Shown here in pieces: positions 16,420-25,110 of a DNA stretch of 64,000 nucleotides. Position numbers and translations under genes: made by a program. Each line of letters opens with the position of its first letter. Position 1 is the stretch's first letter. Source of the DNA: Dyella_B nitratireducens (GTDB taxonomy: Bacteria > Pseudomonadota > Gammaproteobacteria > Xanthomonadales > Rhodanobacteraceae); contig NZ_CP064032.1 of assembly GCF_049532905.1 (NCBI RefSeq), positions 4,712,001-4,776,000 on the forward strand, in the 5' to 3' direction. The notes under the pieces were generated by a model. That model was not told the origin of the DNA. It was given only the letters and a program-made list of their open reading frames with translations, and did not search any database.

Positions 16420-17316
16420 CTAAGCGCTTTCAAACCCCGCAACCCGTGCCCGCTGCACCCCTGGCAACAGCTGCCCCTGCCAATCACCAGCAACGCCTAC
16501 CTGCCCATTGGCACGTGCGGCTTGCACGCCCGCAACATCCATCTCGGTCACCAGCCAGCCCGATTCGGCTGCGAGCTCCGCCAGCACGCCACCATCCGGC
16601 AGACCGCGATCCGGCTGCACATAAATCGCCGCGTGCCCGGTATTCGTATCCAGTGCCGCACTCCATTCGCTTTCGCCGGCCGTTACCGCACACAACACGG
16701 GAATCTGATTTTCCAGTGCACGTGCCTGGCAGCCGATGCGCACGCGCGCTGCTCCGGCCAGGGTATCGGTGCAACTAGGCACCAGCAGCAGGACAGCGCC
16801 GGCTTCGGCCTGGGCGCGTGCGTAGAGGGGGAATTCCACGTCGTAGCAGATGTTGATGCCTACGCGTCCGAGCTCGGTGTCGAACACCTTGAGCGCATTG
16901 CCGGGTGTGATCACCTTGGCCTCTTTCTCAAAGCCGGTAAGGCGCAGCTTTTCCTGCCAGACATGGCGCCCTTGTGGATCGAACAGCAGGCTGCGGTTGC
17001 GATAGCTGCCATCGTCCTGGCGGCGCAGAAAGCTGCCAGCCAACACGTAGATGCCGTGCCGTTGTGCGATCTCGCCGAATAGCGCCAGCCACGACGCATA
17101 CAGCGTATCCACCGCCGCCAGCGAGCGGTGCAGGTCGCCGTGCACCTCTGGCCCGAACGTATAGGCCAGTTCCAGCGCCAGGTATTCCGGCAGCAGCGCC
17201 AACTGCGCGCCTTGCGCGGCCACCGCCGCGAGCTCGCGTTCGACGCGGGCAGCGAAATCATCGACATGCCGAGGGGCGCCGATCAGCCATTGACCGACGG
17301 CAAACGTCACTTTCAT
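16420..17316 (-). CDS. Carbon-nitrogen hydrolase (nitrilase superfamily)
   Basis: A 298-residue enzyme with the complete Glu-Lys-Cys triad: Glu44 (LLPEYLALE), Lys123 (WQEKLRLTGFE) and Cys157 (INICYDVEFP). It probably hydrolyses an amide; the substrate cannot be read from sequence. The start at 17316 is used because it gives the usual family N-terminus, lies 5 bp after the GNAT stop, and the longer frame overlaps that gene. It is the third gene of an NTF2-like/GNAT/nitrilase operon. Confidence 0.88.
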   Translation of the reverse strand: MKVTFAVGQWLIGAPRHVDDFAARVERELAAVAAQGAQLALLPEYLALELAYTFGPEVHGDLHRSLAAVDTLYASWLALFGEIAQRHGIYVLAGSFLRRQDDGSYRNRSLLFDPQGRHVWQEKLRLTGFEKEAKVITPGNALKVFDTELGRVGINICYDVEFPLYARAQAEAGAVLLLVPSCTDTLAGAARVRIGCQARALENQIPVLCAVTAGESEWSAALDTNTGHAAIYVQPDRGLPDGGVLAELAAESGWLVTEMDVAGVQAARANGQVGVAGDWQGQLLPGVQRARVAGFESA

Positions 17317-17321
17317 CGCGT

Positions 17322-17915
17322 TCAAAACTCCAGCGAGCGCAACCAGAAACGCAGCAGATGGGGGCTGGCTTCCTGTTGGCCAAGTTCGCGCCATGACAGT
17401 TCGCAAAACAAATCATGCTGGCGCTGATAACCGCGCTTGGCCCAGAACGCGTCATTGGAGCGGTATTCCGGTGGGCGGCGTGGATCGTGCTCGTCACGCT
17501 CCACCGCACAGAACGCCGCCAGCTTGAAGCCGCTGCGCCGTGCGTGTGTTTCGCGCTCGTCAAAAAAACGATGACCGATGCCTTTGCCGCGATAGGTGTG
17601 CAGCAACACCGATTCGCCGAAATAGAAAATCGGTTCCAGCGCGTAACCCTTCTTGCGGAAGGGCAACTGAAAAGCTGTCTGGTCGTCGATCAACGGAATG
17701 CCGGTTGCCGCGCCCACGACCTCCTGATCATCCAGCGCCAGTACGAACACGCTGCGCGGTGAGCGTGCGTACGCCATGAGATAGTCGCTCTCATAGTCCG
17801 TGCTGCCCTCATACAGATAAGGGTAATCGCGGAACACCGTGGTGCGCAGCCGGGCCAGATCCTCCAGATAAGGCGCCACCGCTTCGCCGTTGCAGCTGAG
17901 AATATGCAGCGTCAT
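17322..17915 (-). CDS. GNAT-family N-acetyltransferase
   Basis: A 197-residue acetyl-CoA-dependent transferase. Motif A is in GESVLLHTYRGKGIGHRFFD (the R/Q-x-x-G-x-G/A loop is RGKGIG), preceded by the beta strand ALDDQEVVGAATGI. It is translated just before the nitrilase gene (5-bp gap) and 16 bp after the NTF2-like gene. Genes of this kind are often paired with amidohydrolases in small-molecule processing. The acceptor is unknown. Confidence 0.85.
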   Translation of the reverse strand: MTLHILSCNGEAVAPYLEDLARLRTTVFRDYPYLYEGSTDYESDYLMAYARSPRSVFVLALDDQEVVGAATGIPLIDDQTAFQLPFRKKGYALEPIFYFGESVLLHTYRGKGIGHRFFDERETHARRSGFKLAAFCAVERDEHDPRRPPEYRSNDAFWAKRGYQRQHDLFCELSWRELGQQEASPHLLRFWLRSLEF

Positions 17916-17931
17916 CGTCGCGTTCCTGTGC

Positions 17932-18336
17932 TCAGGCGGACACCTGGGCGATCCAGTCGTTGAGGTTGTAGTAATTGGTTACGCGCGTGATCTTGCCATC
18001 GCGCACGTCGAAGAACGCACCGCCCGGCAGCACGTAGCGCTGCCCACGTGCCGGCGGCAGGCCTTCATCATCGGCCAGATATTCGCCGTGCACCACGTAT
18101 TCCGTTGCGGCGCGGCTACCGTCGGCCGTGGCCATCACCACGATATCCGTCAGCTGCTCGCGATAACTGCGCTCCATGCGCGCAAGAAAGGCACGGAACG
18201 CCTCCCGCCCCAACTCGCGCGAGCCTTGGTTGGTGTCATGCGCCACGTCATCGGCCAGGCAATCGAGCATGGCTTGCCAATGACCACGATTGAAGGCGGC
18301 GTAGTAGCGTTCGATCAAGGCGACGGCGTCGGACAT
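17932..18336 (-). CDS. NTF2-like/SnoaL-type protein
   Basis: A 134-residue cone-shaped alpha+beta barrel protein of the nuclear transport factor 2 superfamily. It has the opening LIERYYAAFNRGHWQAML, the middle ATEYVVHGEYLADD, and FFDVRDGKITRVTNYYN near the end. Family members are isomerases, cyclases or small binding proteins. It is the first gene of the three-gene operon that ends with the nitrilase. Confidence 0.82.
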   Translation of the reverse strand: MSDAVALIERYYAAFNRGHWQAMLDCLADDVAHDTNQGSRELGREAFRAFLARMERSYREQLTDIVVMATADGSRAATEYVVHGEYLADDEGLPPARGQRYVLPGGAFFDVRDGKITRVTNYYNLNDWIAQVSA

Positions 18337-18394
18337 CGGCGAGCTTCCGCGGAAAGATGCTGACTAGCTTAGAGCACCGTGCACTGCATATAGC

Positions 18395-18420
18395 GCGTGA
18401 ATGTATGCCAATTTACACGC
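18395..18420. promoter_or_regulatory. Imperfect palindrome upstream of the NTF2-like operon
   Basis: The ends gcgtgaat and tttacacgc form an interrupted inverted repeat about 60 bp before the operon start. It could be an operator. The rest of the 220-bp gap shows nothing clear except a small hairpin at its right end, gctac / gtagc. Confidence 0.25.
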
Positions 18421-18556
18421 CGAGGGGGAAGGCATGCAGAAGCCGGATGCCAGTTGCAGGTTGGGTTGATGCACCCTGCTCGTCGGCGAGCATACCTTAA
18501 GTTTATGAGGCGATCGGGTCCCCTGACGTTTGGAACCATTGCTACGGCAACGCTGC

Positions 18557-20299
18557 CTACGCGGTAGCGTCTTGCAGATCGTCGCTCCCGGTATCTGCGA
18601 TGACGCGATTGCGTCCATGCCGTTTCGCTCGATAAAGCGCTGCATCCGCATCCTTGCACAAGCGCTGCAGTTCATAACCGGATCGATCGGTACACGCCAC
18701 ACCGAGGCTGGCGGAAAACGACATGACGCCCCCTTCGACATCAACCAGTGTCGCCTCGATGGTTGCGCGGATGCGGTCGGCAATCGCCATGCCTTGCTCG
18801 CGGTGGCAATCAAGCAGCAGCACGCAGAATTCCTCGCCGCCGAGCCGGCCGAACAAATCCTCCGAACGCAGATGCTGCTGGCAGACAGCAACGGTGCACT
18901 TCAGCACCGCATCGCCCAGGGCATGGCCATGGGTATCGTTGATCTGCTTGAAGTGATCGAGATCGATGGCAATCAGGCAAGCGATGCCGTGTTTTTTCTC
19001 GAGCAGTTGCAGGGCGCGGCCGGCCTCGCTGGTGAAGTGCTGGTAATGGGAGATGCCCGTCAACCCGTCCAGGCAGGAAAGCTGTTTGAAGCGAAGCTGC
19101 GAACGCTTGAGCCGGAACAGCCACAGGATCACCGATACCAGCACCAATACCAACAGAACGATATAAAGCCGGCCGGTCTCGATCGCTTTGGCGGTCAACG
19201 TCTGCTGCAAGGTCAAGATGCTGTTCTGCTTGCTAAGGCGCTCCGTCTCCATCTTTTGCATCAGCAAATGCTGCTCGGCCATGTCGTAGGCCAGTGCGCG
19301 GGAGCGGATATCGTCGAGATGGCTTTTTTCCTGGTTGGAATAGTGTTCGTAATAGTTGAGCGCGGCGGCGTTGTGGCCCTGCTGCTTCTCGATCTGATAG
19401 AGCACCTGGTAGTCGTCCATCAGCCATTCGCTGGTGTCGTCGGGCTGGCTTATGGCTAGCGCATCCAGAGCGGCTTTTTTCGCCTCCCCGTCATTGCCCA
19501 ACTTGAGATAGGCCTGTGCGCGCTCCACGCGGGAGGACAGCCTATGCGGGTAATAATGCGCGGTACGAACCGAGGCGGCGACCTGATCGAGCAGGGCCAG
19601 CGCCTTGGCTGGCTGGTTTTCGTCGATATGCAGGCTGGCCAGGACGAGCCACATGCCATTGGCGAAGACCGGTTCCTTTGCAGCGGTACAAACATCGATG
19701 GCGCGACGCAATTCAGAGCTGGCCGATGTCAGCCGCTTGCCGTTATAAAGCGCCGCGGCTTCCAGATAGAACGGCCGGCACAAACTCTCGCCAGGAGGAA
19801 CGGCATCTTCCGCCATGCGTGCATACTGGACGGCCAGATCGGTCTGCTCGCCGAAATCCAGCATCTGCGAGAGATTCGTCAGCAGCGTATAGCGGCTCTC
19901 CGGATTCTTGACCTCGGGCAGGCTCGATGCCAGGTGATTGGCCAGTGCAAAGGCTTCCTCGTAGCGACGATTGAACGCCAGATTGCTCAGCAACAAGCCC
20001 GATGCCTTGGCGATCAGGACCGGATCGCCGGAGCGATCGATGATCTGGTGAAACTCCGTCTCGGACTTGATGTAGTTCCCGTTGAACATGTCCTCCCATG
20101 CGTCGAGGTAACGCAGATGCCATTGCTCGGCTTCGGACAGGCGCGGTGCTTCAGGGTGGATCTGCGCCAGCATCTGCGCGAATTGCGCGTGGTCTTTAAG
20201 GCGCAGGCTTTCAGCCTGGTCGAGGAACTGGCCGGGATTCGTGATCGAGGTGGCGGCGTAACCGGGCTGCACGAGCAGGCACCACGCCATGGCCGCCAT
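18557..20299 (-). CDS. Membrane TPR-GGDEF diguanylate cyclase, paralogue 1
   Basis: A 580-residue protein. Signal peptide residues 1-16 (MAAMAWCLLVQPGYAA) precede a periplasmic TPR-like helical region (about 20-350), a short coiled coil, one membrane segment (LYIVLLVLVLVSVILWLF) and a C-terminal GGDEF domain. The active site is GRLGGEEF with the allosteric I-site RSED five residues before it, so c-di-GMP synthesis with product inhibition is expected. The ATG at 20299 is chosen by alignment with the paralogue. The frame extends into that gene but would overlap its coding region. Confidence 0.87.
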   Translation of the reverse strand: MAAMAWCLLVQPGYAATSITNPGQFLDQAESLRLKDHAQFAQMLAQIHPEAPRLSEAEQWHLRYLDAWEDMFNGNYIKSETEFHQIIDRSGDPVLIAKASGLLLSNLAFNRRYEEAFALANHLASSLPEVKNPESRYTLLTNLSQMLDFGEQTDLAVQYARMAEDAVPPGESLCRPFYLEAAALYNGKRLTSASSELRRAIDVCTAAKEPVFANGMWLVLASLHIDENQPAKALALLDQVAASVRTAHYYPHRLSSRVERAQAYLKLGNDGEAKKAALDALAISQPDDTSEWLMDDYQVLYQIEKQQGHNAAALNYYEHYSNQEKSHLDDIRSRALAYDMAEQHLLMQKMETERLSKQNSILTLQQTLTAKAIETGRLYIVLLVLVLVSVILWLFRLKRSQLRFKQLSCLDGLTGISHYQHFTSEAGRALQLLEKKHGIACLIAIDLDHFKQINDTHGHALGDAVLKCTVAVCQQHLRSEDLFGRLGGEEFCVLLLDCHREQGMAIADRIRATIEATLVDVEGGVMSFSASLGVACTDRSGYELQRLCKDADAALYRAKRHGRNRVIADTGSDDLQDATA

Positions 20300-20336
20300 G
20301 GCGGGCCACAAGCGAAGACAGCTTGGCCACTCAAAA

Positions 20337-22136
20337 CTAGCTCGCCCACTTCTCGGCGTGCTGGGCTTGGACTTGATCGATATGTTCGCCACTGGCAACA
20401 ACCTGATTGCGACCAGTCCGCTTGGCCTTGTAAAGCGCTGCATCCGCATCTTTGCATAAGCGCTGCAGCTCATAACCCGACGTATCGGTGCACGCCAAGC
20501 CGAAGCTGGCGGAAAACGACACGACTCCCCCCTCTACATCAACCAGCGTGGCTGCCAAAGCCTTGCGAATGCAGTCGGCAATCGCCATGCCCTGGTTGCG
20601 GTGGCAACCTGACAGCAGCACGCAGAATTCCTCGCCGCCCAGGCGGCCGAACAAATCGTCGGGGCGCAACTGATGCCGGCAGATGGCAACGGTGCGTTTG
20701 AGCACGGTATCGCCGAGTGCATGACCGTAGGTGTCATTGATCTGCTTGAAATGATCGAGGTCGATGGCGATCACGCAGGCCGTGCTGCGTCTTTTTTCCA
20801 GTATCTGCAGGGTGCGGCTCGCTTCGCTGATGAAGTGCTGATAGTTGAAGATGCCGGTGAGCCCATCCAGGCTGGATAGTTCTTTGAAACGAAGCTGCGA
20901 GCGCTTGAGCCGAAACAGCCAAAAGACGACCGATACGAGCATCAATAACAGCAACGCGATATACAGCCGGCTGGTCTCGACGGCTTTGCCGGTCAATGCC
21001 TGCTGCAATTTCAGAATACTGTTCTGCTTGCTGAGTCCTTCCGTCTGCATCTTTTGAACCAGCAAGTGCTGCTCGGCCATGTCATAGGCCAGTGCCCGGG
21101 CATGGACGTCGTCGAGATGGTTCTTCTCCAGAGTAGAGAAGCGTTCGTGATAGGCCAGTGCGGCAGCGTCATGGCGCTGCTTCTTCTCGATCTGGTAGAG
21201 CACTTGGTAATCGGTCATCACCCAGTCGCCGGTGTCATCGGGATGGCTGATGGCCAGGGCTGCCAAGGCAGCCTTTTTTGCTTCGTCGTCATTGCCTGAT
21301 TTGAGATAGGCCTGCGCGCGCTCTACCTGCGAGGACAGCAGGTGAGGGTAATAACCAGCAGTACGGATAGAGGGGCCGATTTGATCGAGAAGGTCCAGGG
21401 CTTTGAGTGGTTGATTGCCGTCGATGTACATACTACCCAGCACCAACCATATCGCGTTGGCGGAGACAAGGTCTCCGGCGGTTGTGCAGGCATCGATGGC
21501 TTGACGTGGCTCAGGGCTGGCTGATGTCAACCGTTTGCCGTTGTAGAGTGCCGCAGCTTGTAGCATGAGCGGGAAACACGAAGTCTCGCCAGGAGGAATG
21601 GCATCTTCTGCCATACGTGCGTACTGGAGCGCCAGATCGGTTTGGTCGGCAAAATCCAGCATCTCCGACAGTTCCGTCAGCAGGTCAAAACGCACTTGAG
21701 CATCCTTGACCTGAGGCAGGGTGGACGCTAGGTGATTGGCCAGAACAAAGGCTTCGTCGTAGTGCCGATTGAGCGACAGGATTTTCAAGAGACGTGCCGA
21801 CGCTTTGCCAATCAGTTCCGGGTCGCCCGAATGATCGATGACTTGGCGAAACTGCAGTTCAGACTGGGCGTAGTTTCCGTCGGATTGAGCTTCCCACGCA
21901 TCGAGGTAACGCAGATGCCATTGCTCGCTCTCGGAAAGGGAAGAAGACTCCTGGTGGATTTGCTCCAACATCTGCACGAATCGCGAATGATCTTTCAGGC
22001 GCAAGCTTTCAGCTTGGTCGAGGAACCTGGCAGGACTTGCTATGGGCGTGGCAGCGTATCCGGGCTGCGCAAACAAGCACCACGCCATGGCTGCTAAGGC
22101 AGACCAAAAGCGGATGTGGCTTGGTAGCCCGGACAT
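20337..22136 (-). CDS. Membrane TPR-GGDEF diguanylate cyclase, paralogue 2
   Basis: A 599-residue protein with the same plan as its downstream neighbour: signal peptide (to GYAA), TPR-like periplasmic region, membrane segment LYIALLLLMLVSVVFWLF, and a GGDEF domain with GRLGGEEF and I-site RPDD. The two proteins match nearly residue for residue over most of their length, so they arose by tandem duplication. The ATG at 22136 (MSGLPSHIRF) lies 10 bp after the stop of the borosin-precursor-like gene, implying a shared transcript. Confidence 0.87.
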   Translation of the reverse strand: MSGLPSHIRFWSALAAMAWCLFAQPGYAATPIASPARFLDQAESLRLKDHSRFVQMLEQIHQESSSLSESEQWHLRYLDAWEAQSDGNYAQSELQFRQVIDHSGDPELIGKASARLLKILSLNRHYDEAFVLANHLASTLPQVKDAQVRFDLLTELSEMLDFADQTDLALQYARMAEDAIPPGETSCFPLMLQAAALYNGKRLTSASPEPRQAIDACTTAGDLVSANAIWLVLGSMYIDGNQPLKALDLLDQIGPSIRTAGYYPHLLSSQVERAQAYLKSGNDDEAKKAALAALAISHPDDTGDWVMTDYQVLYQIEKKQRHDAAALAYHERFSTLEKNHLDDVHARALAYDMAEQHLLVQKMQTEGLSKQNSILKLQQALTGKAVETSRLYIALLLLMLVSVVFWLFRLKRSQLRFKELSSLDGLTGIFNYQHFISEASRTLQILEKRRSTACVIAIDLDHFKQINDTYGHALGDTVLKRTVAICRHQLRPDDLFGRLGGEEFCVLLSGCHRNQGMAIADCIRKALAATLVDVEGGVVSFSASFGLACTDTSGYELQRLCKDADAALYKAKRTGRNQVVASGEHIDQVQAQHAEKWAS

Positions 22137-22146
22137 GTGAGGATGC

Positions 22147-22431
22147 CTAATTCTCGGATGGTGGTGGCGTTTTTTCGGGAACCGGGACTTCGAGCGGCTG
22201 CTCTTCATCCGGCTCTTCTTCGTGAAAGGGGTGGTTGCCGGATTGAGGCGGTTCGTTCTGCATGTGTCCGAATTCCTCAAATAACCGTGAGCTATCACCG
22301 GACGCTACCGCGGCAGTGAGCGCCTCGGACGCCTGCGCTTGTACAAGCGCGCTGGTGAGCTCCTCCGTCGAAGCGTGGCGCAACGATGCATCGCGGCCGA
22401 TGGCTTCCAATAAGTCGAGTGTGTCAATCAT
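22147..22431 (-). CDS. Candidate split-borosin precursor peptide
   Basis: A 94-residue protein. Residues 4-52 (DLLEAIGRDASLRHAS, then EALTAAVASGDSSRLFEEFG) resemble the borosin-binding domain that docks precursor peptides on their methyltransferase, as in SonA of Shewanella or the matching helix bundle of OphMA. The C-terminal 40 residues are disordered, Pro/Glu-rich (PFHEEEPDEEQPLEVPVPEK) and would hold the core. A strong GGAGG precedes the ATG. It follows the methyltransferase gene by 189 bp and precedes the GGDEF pair by 10 bp. The family assignment is by inspection only. Confidence 0.7.
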   Translation of the reverse strand: MIDTLDLLEAIGRDASLRHASTEELTSALVQAQASEALTAAVASGDSSRLFEEFGHMQNEPPQSGNHPFHEEEPDEEQPLEVPVPEKTPPPSEN

Positions 22432-22473
22432 GTTTTCCTCCCCTGCTTTTTATGTGGTACTGGTTCTGCGCTG

Positions 22474-22497
22474 AAAAGCGGCACTCAGGTGCCTTTT
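22474..22497 (-). terminator. Hairpin between methyltransferase and precursor genes
   Basis: The stem ggcac / gtgcc with loop tcag is flanked by aaaag on one side and tttt on the other, giving a terminator shape in both directions. Here it would cut or attenuate readthrough from the methyltransferase into the precursor gene, or the precursor has its own promoter. No convincing -35/-10 pair was found in the gap. Confidence 0.5.
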
Positions 22498-22620
22498 CTC
22501 ATGATTTAAAACCCCACAATCCAAGCATTATTACGCTTGATTATGGCACTGCGTACACCTGCGGGCTGATTTCATCGGCATAGGTGCCCTAAGCAAAGAT
22601 TGTTCCCCGGCTGGATGTTT

Positions 22621-23493
22621 CTAGGTTTGCGTCTCCATGCCAGCCTTTTCCAGCTTGTCCAAGGCATTCAGCCGCTCCCGCATCGCCTGGTTCAACTTCA
22701 GTGGCGCTGCTGGCGGCAGTACTACCGTTTCCTCGGCAGTCAACGCGATATGGGGCAGATCGCGCAGGGCAACCCGCCGTACGCGCGGCTTCTCGATCGG
22801 CAGCGTCGCGCCCCGGTAGACGATCACCTCGTGGTCGAGCGGATAGTCTTCGCCCAATCGTTCCACCAATACCTGCCGGTACGCCGGCCCCGTCTGGAAG
22901 CGCCCCAGCGACCAATCGCCGACCAGGCCCACCTGCCACAGCACCAGATAACCGGTAGGGTCGATGCGCCGCTCATAAAAAAGCAGCTGGCTGGCCTCGG
23001 AGTGCTGGCACCCAAATCGGCCCGGATCGATGCCCAAGTCCGCATAAAGGCAGTCTTCGGCCGAAATGCCCGGTTCCATATGCGCTTCGAAACCTTCGGC
23101 GCGAGCCATCTCGATCGCCTTATGCGGCGACCAGGCAAAAATGCCCGGGTGGCCGTAAAACACCCCGCACACACGCTTGCTGGCACGCACTTCGGCCATC
23201 ATCAGCGCGACCCACTCTTTATAAGTTTTCAGTCGCGACTTGCCCTCCTTGTAGTAGGGCTGGAGGCTGCGCACATCCGGGTGCATGCGCTGCAGCCACT
23301 TTTCCACCACCCCATCGGAAAGTGCCGCAAACACCACGTCGGCACGCTCGATATGGCTGCGGGCAAGCGGTGTGAGGTGGGAGCCGAGGGTCATGCCCAT
23401 GCCGACACAGGCGAGGCTGCCGCGGCGACTACTGGATGCACGAAGAGTCAATGTGTTCATAGCGATGTCTTGCAGTGACCTGAAACTTTGCAT
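22621..23493 (-). CDS. Borosin-type peptide alpha-N-methyltransferase (tetrapyrrole-methylase fold)
   Basis: A 290-residue SAM-dependent enzyme. The sequence follows OphMA, the fungal borosin autocatalytic methyltransferase, motif by motif: YYKEGKSRLKTYKEW (the catalytic Tyr/Arg segment), CGVFYGHPGIF (SAM loop), MEPGISAEDCLYADLGIDP and HSEASQLL. The fused precursor part of OphMA is absent, so this is the split form acting on a separate peptide, presumably the 22147-22431 product. The ATG at 23493 is used, though MNTLTLRASS (start 23460) is an equally plausible N-terminus. The region to the right is a 170-bp divergent promoter. Confidence 0.85.
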   Translation of the reverse strand: MQSFRSLQDIAMNTLTLRASSSRRGSLACVGMGMTLGSHLTPLARSHIERADVVFAALSDGVVEKWLQRMHPDVRSLQPYYKEGKSRLKTYKEWVALMMAEVRASKRVCGVFYGHPGIFAWSPHKAIEMARAEGFEAHMEPGISAEDCLYADLGIDPGRFGCQHSEASQLLFYERRIDPTGYLVLWQVGLVGDWSLGRFQTGPAYRQVLVERLGEDYPLDHEVIVYRGATLPIEKPRVRRVALRDLPHIALTAEETVVLPPAAPLKLNQAMRERLNALDKLEKAGMETQT

Positions 23494-23662
23494 GCCCTAG
23501 CTTTGCATGCCGACGCAACCCAAGAGCAAAGCAACTTATGTGCCTATGGCCTACAAGCCGATTTATCGATACCGGTCATAGGTGCAATCACCCATTCCCA
23601 TCTAATCAGCAACCGGTGCTTGAGACAAACTGGCGAGGTTCTCTCATGTTTGGAGCAAGCTC

Positions 23663-24073
23663 ATGCATCTCATCCGCGGCGGCACGCAGGCCTCGGCAAA
23701 AGGTCCGGCCGACTACTTCACCGGCAGCGTGCGGATCGACCCGCTCTTCAATGCCCCCGAACCTGCGCGGGTAGGCTGCGCCAGCGTGACCTTTGAACCC
23801 GGCGCGCGCTCGGCATGGCACACCCATCCACTCGGCCAGATCCTGATCGTTATAGCTGGTTGTGGTTGGACGCAGTGCGAAGGTGGACCCGTTGAGGTCA
23901 TCCGCGCCGGCGACGTGATCTGGTGCCCGCCGGGGCATCGCCATTGGCACGGTGCAACGCCCACCACCTCGATGACGCACATCGCCGTGCAGGAATACCT
24001 GGATGGCAAAGCCGTCGAATGGATGGAACACGTCACTGATGAACAGTATTCGTCAGGTCAAGGAGCCCTGTGA
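23663..24073 (+). CDS. Cupin-domain protein ((R)-mandelonitrile lyase-like)
   Basis: A 136-residue single-domain cupin. Metal ligands appear in SAWHTHPLGQ and in CPPGHRHWHGA, the pattern of manganese cupins annotated as (R)-mandelonitrile lyases, though most such proteins have other, unknown roles. Its stop overlaps the start of the CMD gene that follows (TGATG), so the pair is one translational unit. Cupin/CMD pairs are frequent and usually lie in oxidation or detoxification contexts. Confidence 0.85.
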   Translation: MHLIRGGTQASAKGPADYFTGSVRIDPLFNAPEPARVGCASVTFEPGARSAWHTHPLGQILIVIAGCGWTQCEGGPVEVIRAGDVIWCPPGHRHWHGATPTTSMTHIAVQEYLDGKAVEWMEHVTDEQYSSGQGAL

Positions 24074-24396
24074 TGAGCAACGACACCAACCCCAGCGCCG
24101 GTCCTTATGCGGACATGGCGCCTGCGCTCAACGACTACACCCGGCAGGTGTTGTTCGGGCAAGTGTGGGAGCGCGCCGAACTGCCGAAGAGGGATCGGAG
24201 CCTGATCACGGTGGCCACCTTGGTGGCGCTCTACCGCTTCAACGAGCTGCCGTTTCATTTGAAGTTCGCGCAACAGAACGGGGTGACGCAAGAAGAGCTG
24301 ATCGAGCTCATCACGCATCTGGCTTTCTATGCCGGGTGGCCCTGCGCCAATACCGCTATCGAAGTGGCTCGGAAAGTCTTCGCGGAAACGACCTAG
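24073..24396 (+). CDS. Carboxymuconolactone decarboxylase-family protein
   Basis: A 107-residue helical protein. The core LPKRDRSLITVATLVAL and ELIELITHLAFYAGWPCANT are the CMD-family signature, with the single Cys of the decarboxylase branch rather than the CxxC of AhpD. The ATG at 24073 has AGGAG 7 bases upstream and overlaps the cupin stop. A GTG at 24070 is also in frame. Its substrate is unknown; the true aromatic pathway partners are not nearby. Confidence 0.87.
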   Translation: MSNDTNPSAGPYADMAPALNDYTRQVLFGQVWERAELPKRDRSLITVATLVALYRFNELPFHLKFAQQNGVTQEELIELITHLAFYAGWPCANTAIEVARKVFAETT

Positions 24397-24458
24397 AGGT
24401 TGCGTGCGCATCCCGGCCTCGTGTGGATTAAAGTCCGTCGATACAAGGAGAAACGGAC

Positions 24459-24848
24459 ATGGCAAAAAGCGCACCGCAGTCGCCTTCTCAACAGATCGAC
24501 GCGAGAATCGAAGAGCTGGGCGATTGGCGCGGCGAGACGCTCGGTCGACTCCGTGCCTTGATCAAGGAAGCCGAGCCCAACGTCGTCGAGGAATGGAAGT
24601 GGCGAGGGGTTCCGGTGTGGTACCACGAAGGCATGATCTGCACCGGCGAAACCTACAAGAGCGCCGTGAAGATGACCTTCGCCAAAGGGGCTTTCTTGCC
24701 GGACCCTTCGCGCCTCTTCAACGCCAGTCTCGATGGCAATACGCGACGCGCCATCGATTTTCATGAAGGCGAGAAAATCAACGAGAAGGCGTTGAAGGCG
24801 CTTGTTCGCGCGGCGGTGGCATTGAACAAGTCCAAAGCCAAGAAATAA
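24459..24848 (+). CDS. DUF1801-family protein
   Basis: A 129-residue cytosolic protein with the DUF1801 hallmarks VVEEWKWRGVPVWYHEG and KSAVKMTFAKGAFLPDP. It ends in a basic tail (NKSKAKK). AAGGAG precedes the ATG. Function is unknown; the fold is related to the YdhG-type family. It follows the cupin/CMD pair by 62 bp and may be part of the same transcript. Confidence 0.85.
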   Translation: MAKSAPQSPSQQIDARIEELGDWRGETLGRLRALIKEAEPNVVEEWKWRGVPVWYHEGMICTGETYKSAVKMTFAKGAFLPDPSRLFNASLDGNTRRAIDFHEGEKINEKALKALVRAAVALNKSKAKK

Positions 24849-24962
24849 ACCATGCCAGCATTCATTGGCTAAATCAGCGTATGAGATGAGCCTCTCTCTC
24901 GTTGTTTGCCGTCATTCCGGCAGGAAAATCGAAGTTCACGACAATGCTGTTTCAGCGCGAGT

Positions 24963-25032
24963 CGTCATTCCGGCGAACGCCGGAATCCATGCTTCGCACT
25001 GGCTATGGATTCCGGCCTTCGCCGGAATGACG
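24963..25032. repeat. REP-type palindrome
   Basis: A near-perfect inverted repeat, cgtcattccggcgaa...ggaatcca against tggattccgg...cgccggaatgacg, about 28 bases per arm. It is preceded at 24909 by a half copy (gtcattccggcagg). Confidence 0.8.
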
Positions 25033-25110
25033 ATTCGCTTCGAAACGGGGTCGAAGTAATCCTGGATTTCGTCAGAATAGCGGGCCAAAAATGCGGGAAA
25101 ATCTCAGTCC

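Noticed and set aside
19544..20701. 385-codon plus-strand frame spanning both GGDEF genes
   Set aside because: Antisense frame of duplicated genes; no start signal and no domain.
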